From the NCBI GenBank assembly GCA_013399015.1, contig VWZX01009118.1, positions 114,058 through 178,057 of the forward strand: DNA of 64,000 bases, written 5' to 3'. Numbering within the stretch: the stretch's first letter is position 1; each line of letters begins with the position of its first letter. Both the position numbers and the translations under genes were made by a program. The stretch comes from Galbula dea (Eukaryota > Chordata > Aves > Piciformes > Galbulidae). Positions 56,962-64,000 of the stretch are shown piece after piece. The notes below the pieces were generated by a model. It saw only the letters and a program-made list of their open reading frames with translations, had not been told where the DNA came from and made no database searches.

Positions 56962-59900
56962 ATTGCCTTGTTCATAGAAAGCTACTGTGGCTGACAGTGT
57001 ATTGTTATATGGGTCATGCACGAATGGCTTTCTGTAAATCTACAGCATCACAAATATCTTAGGTTTGTTAAGCACAGACGGATCAGTTGCACATCACGTG
57101 CACAGGAAGGATGATATGCCCAGGGTGCATCTCACTCCACAAGCAAGGACAGCCTGATCTGCTTATTTGTCCACAAATAACCAAAGTGGAGAAACAGACT
57201 GCTGCTGCTTTCCCTGTTGCTTAGGATTGCAGATTGTCCCAGAAAGTGGGAAAGTATTAGACAACATGTAGTAATTTACTAGCACTGTTAAAGCAGTTAG
57301 TTGGTTTAAATAAAAACGTTGGATACTGCTTGTTTCTCCCTAAATTAGTGATAGCCAGTCAAGGTCATTCATATTGGTGAACTCGAGATGAAATACCAAA
57401 TTTAATTTATACCAGTCCCCTCATGGAATCCAAACTATTTAATAAAAACAAGGATATTAGTCATTGAAATGCATAGAAAAGTTATCATAAAGCTACAGAT
57501 AGAAGATGGATCAAGAGAGAAAAAAATACAGGTTTATTTGTATAAAATTGGGGAAAAGGCAAGGAGGGGAAAAACATTGAGACACAGACAATAAATTAGG
57601 AAAAGTATCCAGCCTGCACCTGACTTTTAAAGTAACTATTAGATACATATGGAATAAACAAAAGCGTGAGAAGATGAAATCATGTGTGATACTAAAGGGG
57701 CTAAATATGACAATAGCACAAAACCACCTGAAAACTGAAAGTAAAAAACTAATATGGAAAGAAGAAATGGGAATGAGAAACTGTTGGGGAGGCACAACAC
57801 ACTTCCTAATCCTTTTACTTTTAATATTGATAATCTGTTTCTCTAAGCATGTATGTATCATAGTGGACTTTTCTCCAAGACTTTAAGTCACAGTATGTTA
57901 AGCTAACTTAACATATGCTGCATGTACTCATTAACAACTTTGATGTTGCTATGCTCTTAAATATTTAAGCACTGAACATGCTCTCATCTCTAACTTTTCT
58001 GTTGCACATTTTACCTAGTTAAGAATACTGACATCATATTCAGCTCAAGGAAGCTGACAAAGTCTAAGTCTTCTCTGTTGTCTTTGCTTCATTTCTTCCC
58101 CTGATGTTCTGATAGAAAATTTTATTAGGAGAATAACAACTCTCAGAAATGAAGTCATAAAAGCAGTTCAATTTCAAGTATTCTGTAAGTGCCTTAAATA
58201 TACTGCAAAATGTCTGAACTCTCTTTAACAAGGAATCTCTTACGCAGAGAATTTTTCTGTAACTTGGTAAAAAACCGGCAAAAACAGTAATTCTGGGGGA
58301 AAAAACCCCAAAATAAAGCTGGTGTTTTAAAAAATCATATCTATAAAAGAACGAAACGCAAAAGCACTGAAAAAAAGGAGATGCCAAATCTGACAAAACC
58401 CATTGGCTTTGGCAGGTCTAGATTAACCTCTGTAGAAAAAAACAACCCACCAAGAAAGAAAATAAAGCCCAAGAGAATGTCAGAAGCAAAACTGCTGTGA
58501 CAATCAGATGTGTTTTATTTCACAGTTTGTTTCAGTTCCTCCTTTCTCTGTACAAGACACAGGACAGTATCACTATTGAAAAAGGTTCCTCTGGTATTAC
58601 CTTCAGATAAACTAACACTGATTTTTTTTCCCCCCAAATGGTCATGTAAACATCACAAGAGATACCAAAACAAGAAAAATACAATGGTTTATACATGCAG
58701 ATTAACAATTATAACATAGGGCTAAAGGGCTAAATAAGCTAGTAAGAAAGATATTTAATCACCTTTGATGTAATATTACAACATAAAAAGAGATTCTGCC
58801 AAAGCATGTAAAATGTAGTTGCTTGTTCATTTTTTCTTTATTATGAAGCTTCAATTAAAGCATAACATTCTATTTTGTCTTAGAAACAGAAAAAGGAAAA
58901 AATACTTTAATGTTTAAGCAAAAAAAATCCTCCAAAACCCTTTCTGACAGCAATTTATACAACTTTTCAACTTCCTTCCACACCCAGCAAAAACAATTAG
59001 GCATTTTTCTTGCACTTACTTATCTCAGTTCCAAGTGGATTTTGATTCTATTAGATACAAAAAACTGGGATGAAATAATACGTATATGTTGGAGTGTGAG
59101 TTTTCTTCAGTGACACATGCATTAAATGTTTTTACTAAGGAAGTACACTTTGAAACTATTGACAACTACTCTGCATCTCAGTGTTCCATAAACTTTGTTC
59201 CTTATCATTGGGAAATTAACATATATTTTACAGTGGCATACTTGTGTGTGAATTATAGCCTGATTATAAAGCTACAAAAATGACCAAAAAGATTACAGAG
59301 TTCATCATACTTAAATTATCTCTTCTCCATTTCATGGCTTACACATAAACTTGCCACATTACTTTATTTTCTATGATTTTATTTTATATAAACATTTTAC
59401 TTACACAGACGGAGTCTTAATCCATCTAACTGAGAAATGTATTCACTTGTTAGAATAATCCAGGTCTGACATTTAAATCAGGTACATTGCACATATGTTT
59501 TTTGCCTGTGCATATCTCCTTCACTCCAGAGAGACACCTGCACAGTGAAGAATAGATAGATCTTGATCCCTGACAAGGTCACAGAGGATTAGCTATAATA
59601 TAGCCTAGCTTAATCCTCATTGGTTTTGCCTACTGAGCACAAGGCTGTTTCCTTGACAACACAGCTGCAGTTGCCACAGCATCCAGAGCCACATGTGAAG
59701 TCCAGATTTAGGGTATGGCCCAACTGAAAATCCATTGCTATATTCTACAAGTCATTTTGGGCTAAAAATAAAATCAGTGAAATCTTCCACATATTCTATT
59801 TCTTCTGTTAATATTAAGCCCTTTTCTACAACTTACTAACAAGAAATTTCCTATATGGGATGGACACTTCAGAAACTCAGAAGCCATGACAATTCTTGCC

Positions 59901-62900
59901 TTGATGAGTGCATAGTCTTAGTGTATTATTCATTCAAGGCGTGCCACTTACATGTGATATGAAAGTAAGAATTAATCATCAGCTTGTGACATAAAAAAAG
60001 AGGAATTAGGAAACAAACAAAGAATGCAGCAATAAACTGGAAAGTAGAAATATGACCAATGACATCTCAAGAGAGACAATTTAACTTTTTTTTTTTTGAG
60101 AAGTTATGTCAAAAAGTTCCTGGCATACTTTATACCCAGTGAATGACTTCTGAAGTTGAGAATCATGCAAGATCAAACAAAGTTTATTATATTTTTTAAG
60201 CCTCGCCTCACATCTTAATCAAGGTAGTCAACTCTCTATCCTCTTGATGCCAACCAGAGATTTGGCATTTAACAGTGTCAGTATAATTACTTACTATTAA
60301 AGTAATATATCCGCTTTCTCAGTTGAAATCACTAATGCATTAGGAAAAGTGTTCCAGAGAAGCTCCTTACTGATGTTTTATTATCACTGAATTAAGAGAG
60401 AGGTTATGGTATTTATTAAATGCTCACGATATATTTATCAGTTACATGACACAGTAATCTCGCCTAACTCGTGCTTTTGTTTAATGAATTCCAAATATTC
60501 CTGGAGGTCTCACCAATGACTATAATTCATCTGGATTTAAGTATTTCCTGGAAATTTCTGGGATGAGTTGAAACTGCTAAGTATATATGTATGTAACTGC
60601 TGAACATCATCTTAATTTTTCCATGGGAAGTGGATGCTGGGCAATACACAAAGATTTCAAAAGTAAATGTGTGATGAGGTCCTCTCGTTAGAAGTTGCAG
60701 GTAGACAAAATCAGGACAGAAGGTGCAGAATTTCAAAATTACTGAAAATTAGGCATTGAAATAACTGCTGCAGGGCTGTGTGGAATATTCCATGAATTCT
60801 GGATGGTTTTCTAGGTTGTACATTCAACTTCAAAAGACAGTAAATACATGGAAATTCTACAGACCTGTACTGCACAGAACAGCTTGCTTATATGATGATA
60901 GCATTGTAGTAACTCACTACTGATGAAAAAAAGTGTTCAGAATAAATCCATGTACAGTAATCTGTCATGCTAGCAATTTTAAAGATGCATATATTCTTGA
61001 GTTGCACACACAAAAAAAAGCAGACTAACTCAAGAAATATACATGCAAGGTTCCAGTGGTCTGGTAATTAGATGTACTTTGTTTTCGTGAAATGTAAGAT
61101 TACCTAAAAATCTGTCTTTCGTGGAGTTCTAAGGTCACCAAGACAAACACTTCCCTGGGCAGTGTGTTCCAGTAACAGTGGTCTATAGTATTTAGTTCTA
61201 TCCAGAAACCCTAGAACAAAATGAGTCTGACAGAATTTAAAACAGAGAAATAAAACAAAAATTTAAATGCAGAAATGCATTATTTGTGCGATTAGAAGCC
61301 AGAAATGCTCTGTTATTTCATAAGCTGATGTCCAAATTAGTGCTCTAAGTCATGATTGATTAGTTGAACCATCTCTAGTAAAACAAACTGAGAATCCTCA
61401 ATTATCCTGGAATACAAATATTTCACAGGTATAATATTTTTTTTCTGAGGAAGAGGAGGAGAATTACTGCTACGGTAAATCACTTAGAGCTACTGAGCCT
61501 CTTATAGGTGTCCTGAAAGTATTTCAGAATGAGTATAATGTGAGGGTCAGCAAAAAATAGCTGAGATTGTCATTGATTACCTATAAAGCTATTTGTGCCA
61601 CCTGAAAATATACAGCTCAGAAAAATAAATGAAATATATCAAATTACAAATGAAAGGAAAGGTAGAAAGATACTGGGTAATGCCTGATGAGTCACAGCCA
61701 TACAAAACTAACTTATAAGCACAAGATGATGCACGTAGTAATTTATAATGCCCTCTCAATTTCAGCTGACAATAAATCTCAGATCTTCTCTGGGTACATG
61801 ATTTATTCTGAATAGTTAGATTTAGATATTTGGATTAAATTCTAGTTTAACACAGATCAGGAGCAAAACCGTTGTGAAAGACTAGAAATTGATACAGACA
61901 GGTGAGGAAACAAGGAATGTACTGATCAGTATTATAGGATGTAATGTCAGCAAAACCTTAATCAAACTATTACGAATTTTGTGCAGCTAGCAGAGCAAAT
62001 GTAGTAGTAAGAAGCCATGTGATATAAAAGGATTACTAAATGTTTACACACATTCCTATCAAGTGAGAAGGACATCATCAGAGAAAGCAAAAACTCTACA
62101 ATTTGTACAGTTAACAAGCAGGCAATAATGGCTATTGAGTCCAAAAGCGGAAGGTTTAGGAACAAGTCTAATAGTGGACATAGAAATGAGATGGTGACAC
62201 ACTACACACTGCAGCAATATTTTGTATAAATACACATGGAATAAGGCTACATTTTTCAAACTTTAGGGAAAGGATTTTATAATAACAAAGCTAAATGGTG
62301 AAACAAGAAAAAGAAAGTATCAGTTCTGTAGCTGAGTAAGGAAGGTACTATTTAGAAATACTTTTCAGTCAGTGTAGGCAAAATAATCCTTTACTACACC
62401 AAAGTTATGTAGTGTTACAATGCATAGAATAGCTCTGATATCAAATTACTTTATTGGTTTAATTTTGTTCAAACAATGCTGACAGGTTAACTTTTTAGTG
62501 GCAGATTTTTTAACTGACTATATATCAACTAATCTAATACGAAAACAAAAATATGTTAAAAATATTTTCTTGTGTGCACTGGCTAATTTGGCAGAAATGC
62601 ACTATGTGGTAGATGTGTTCTATCCCACATTGCACTGTGCAAATTCAGTTCTAATGACAGTGGAACAAAAGTGGGCTGAAGATGGAATCCAGGCTCCAGT
62701 GCCCTATGACAGATGCATTACCATGGTCAGGGCTAGAAACAGGAGGGGTACCTGTTTGGACAAACAGGAAGAGTTCTGTCTTGTCCCCTATTGAACTGGA
62801 ACTTCATACTACATGTTCACAGAGAAGCATCAGCGATTTTAGTTTAGACTGAAGTAAAGAAGCAGACATAGCTTGACCTCATGGTTAATGGAGTTGAGAT

Positions 62901-63100
62901 AGCCAAGCCTGAATAAGGCATTGCAATGTACCTTGGGGTAAAACCACTTAGAATAGAAGGATTTAATCAACTGAGCATACCACAGTTTGTCTCTTAGCAA
63001 CAGAGGTCACAAAGAATACATCATTCCACTCATATAATTGTTTTCCTATTGAATATGATTAAGTTTGGCCCCTAGTGTAAGAAAGACAGCCATCTAATTG
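56962..63100. other. Long unannotated AT-rich stretch
   Basis: No gene recognised. A possible very decayed CR1 piece lies at about 61140-61180 (cttccctgggcagtgtgttc). A run of T lies at 60087-60098. Confidence 0.45.
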
Positions 63101-63401
63101 AGTGGGTCCAGAGGAGGGCTATGAAGATAAGAATAGATGGTGCACCTCCCCTATGAGCATAGGCTGAGACAGTTGGTGGTGTTTAGCCTAAAGAAGGGAA
63201 GGCTTCCAGCAGCAGCCTTCCAGTACTTAAAGGGGGCTTATAGGAAAGATGAGGAGGGACTCTTTATCAGGGACTGATAAAGACAGGATAAGGGGTAACG
63301 GTTTCAAACTAAAAGAAGGTTGAATTAAATCAGATATAAGGAAGAAGTTCTTTACTGTGAGGGTGGTGAGGCACTGGAACAGGTTGCCCAGAGAAATTAT
63401 G
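63101..63401 (+). mobile_element. CR1 LINE, part left of the inserted LTR
   Basis: It reads gagtgggtccagaggagggc to gaggcactggaacaggttgc, the ORF2 C-terminal region and start of the 3' UTR. It is interrupted at 63401 by an LTR and continues at 63766. Confidence 0.9.
63397..63401. repeat. Target-site duplication, left copy (ttatg)
   Basis: Matches 63766-63770; the two copies lie within CR1 3' UTR sequence. Confidence 0.9.
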
Positions 63402-63765
63402 TGTCCTCCTTTCGGTTAGAACAGAACCTTACTTTCTAGTTAAAACTCCTCTGAGAAACTACACTTTCTAAAACTAACAGATTCTAGCAGTGATAAGACC
63501 CAGTGTTTAGATTTACTACCAGGGATTGGTAAGCAAAGCAAGGTCACTGCTAAATCTTGTGTCTCTTGTTGGGGGGTGCAGGGTAAAGGCTGCACCTTCA
63601 GGGAGGAGTGGACAGGACAGGTGACCCCAAATTGACCAACTAAGTATTCCATCCCATATATGTCATATTCAATATTCCCCCACCTGTGGAGGGGGAGGGG
63701 GGAAGAAGGGGTAACAGGGAGTGTCTGTCATTGGTTGGTGGTTGGCCCAGCCTCGACCCTTGACA
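63402..63765 (+). mobile_element. Solo LTR (364 bp, internally shortened) nested in a CR1
   Basis: TGTCCTCCTTTCGG to CCTTGACA with a perfect 5-bp duplication ttatg (63397-63401, 63766-63770). The 5' half aligns with the 38624 LTR (gttagaacagaac, gctaaatcttgtg, aaaggctgcacc, gtgaccccaaattgacc, tattccatccca), as does the last 60 bases (ggttggcccag, cccttgaca). About 300 bases around the TATA and downstream are missing, replaced by a G-rich stretch. Confidence 0.9.
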
Positions 63766-63770
63766 TTATG
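63766..63770. repeat. Target-site duplication, right copy (ttatg)
   Basis: Matches 63397-63401. Confidence 0.9.
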
Positions 63771-63927
63771 GATGCCCCATCCTGGAAACATTCAACACAA
63801 GGCTGTATGGGGCTTTGAGTGACCTGGTCTAGTGAAGGGTGTCCCTACCCATAGCAGGGAGCTGGAACTAGGTGATCTTTCAGTCCCTTACAACCCAAAT
63901 CATTCTCGTATTCCATGATTCTGTGAA
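63766..63927 (+). mobile_element. CR1 LINE, part right of the inserted LTR
   Basis: Continues the CR1: gatgccccatcctggaaaca, ggctgtatggggctttgagt, ctggaactaggtgatctttc and a final attccatgattctgtga tail. Confidence 0.93.
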
Positions 63928-64000
63928 ATGCAAGTTTTCGATCTTTTCTTTCAACTATCTTAATTATATAAGGTTACATGAGAGAAAAAATCAAGTTAGT

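Noticed and set aside
61140..61180. Possible CR1 remnant cttccctgggcagtgtgttc
   Set aside because: Only about 20 bases match; too little to call.
1..64000. CRISPR arrays, bacterial operons, tRNA or rRNA genes
   Set aside because: None seen; the window is vertebrate nuclear DNA, and no cloverleaf or rRNA-like sequence was recognised.

Overview
The window looks like intergenic or intronic DNA of a bird. It is AT-rich, has no credible intact host gene, and is littered with CR1 non-LTR retrotransposon copies on both strands. Many keep the avian-style CR1 3' end, a short run of ATTCTATGA/ATTCTGTGA-like units. Solo LTRs of an avian endogenous retrovirus type are present and no SINE was seen. A neoavian bird is likely, but the exact lineage cannot be read from this window. 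|| Layout: 1-5000 holds CR1 tails, an LTR fragment and an ancient LINE remnant. 7047-9590 is a long minus-strand CR1 with endonuclease and reverse-transcriptase remnants, a 661-base assembly gap, and a second CR1 tail inserted in its endonuclease region. 12254-14272 has a 548-bp solo LTR followed by a CR1 with a degraded reverse transcriptase. 14899-18460 holds three more CR1 copies. || 19640-21092 carries minus-strand remnants of protein genes that are neither CR1 nor host. I read them as structural genes of a fossil Maverick/Polinton (adintovirus-like) element: a penton-like minor capsid protein, a minor virion/core protein with a basic tail, and a further open frame upstream. This is the most interesting content of the window. 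|| 23390-24768 is a CR1 of a different subfamily. 24769-35413 is mostly unannotated, with short CR1 tails. 35414-38468 is a cluster of CR1 copies of different ages, ending in a long TATTC microsatellite. 38619-39322 is a second solo LTR. 40010-41480 is a very old CR1/L3-like LINE. 41945-43882 holds two CR1 copies on opposite strands. || 43883-63100 is long AT-rich sequence with no recognised gene. It contains a 133-bp direct duplication (55694/56829) and short CR1 tails. The window ends with a third, shortened LTR inserted inside a CR1 at 63402-63765. All three solo LTRs have 5-bp target duplications, and four LTR pieces share a recognisable U3 block. Nothing here forms a working pathway: the coding sequence recognised is all remnants of mobile or virus-like elements.
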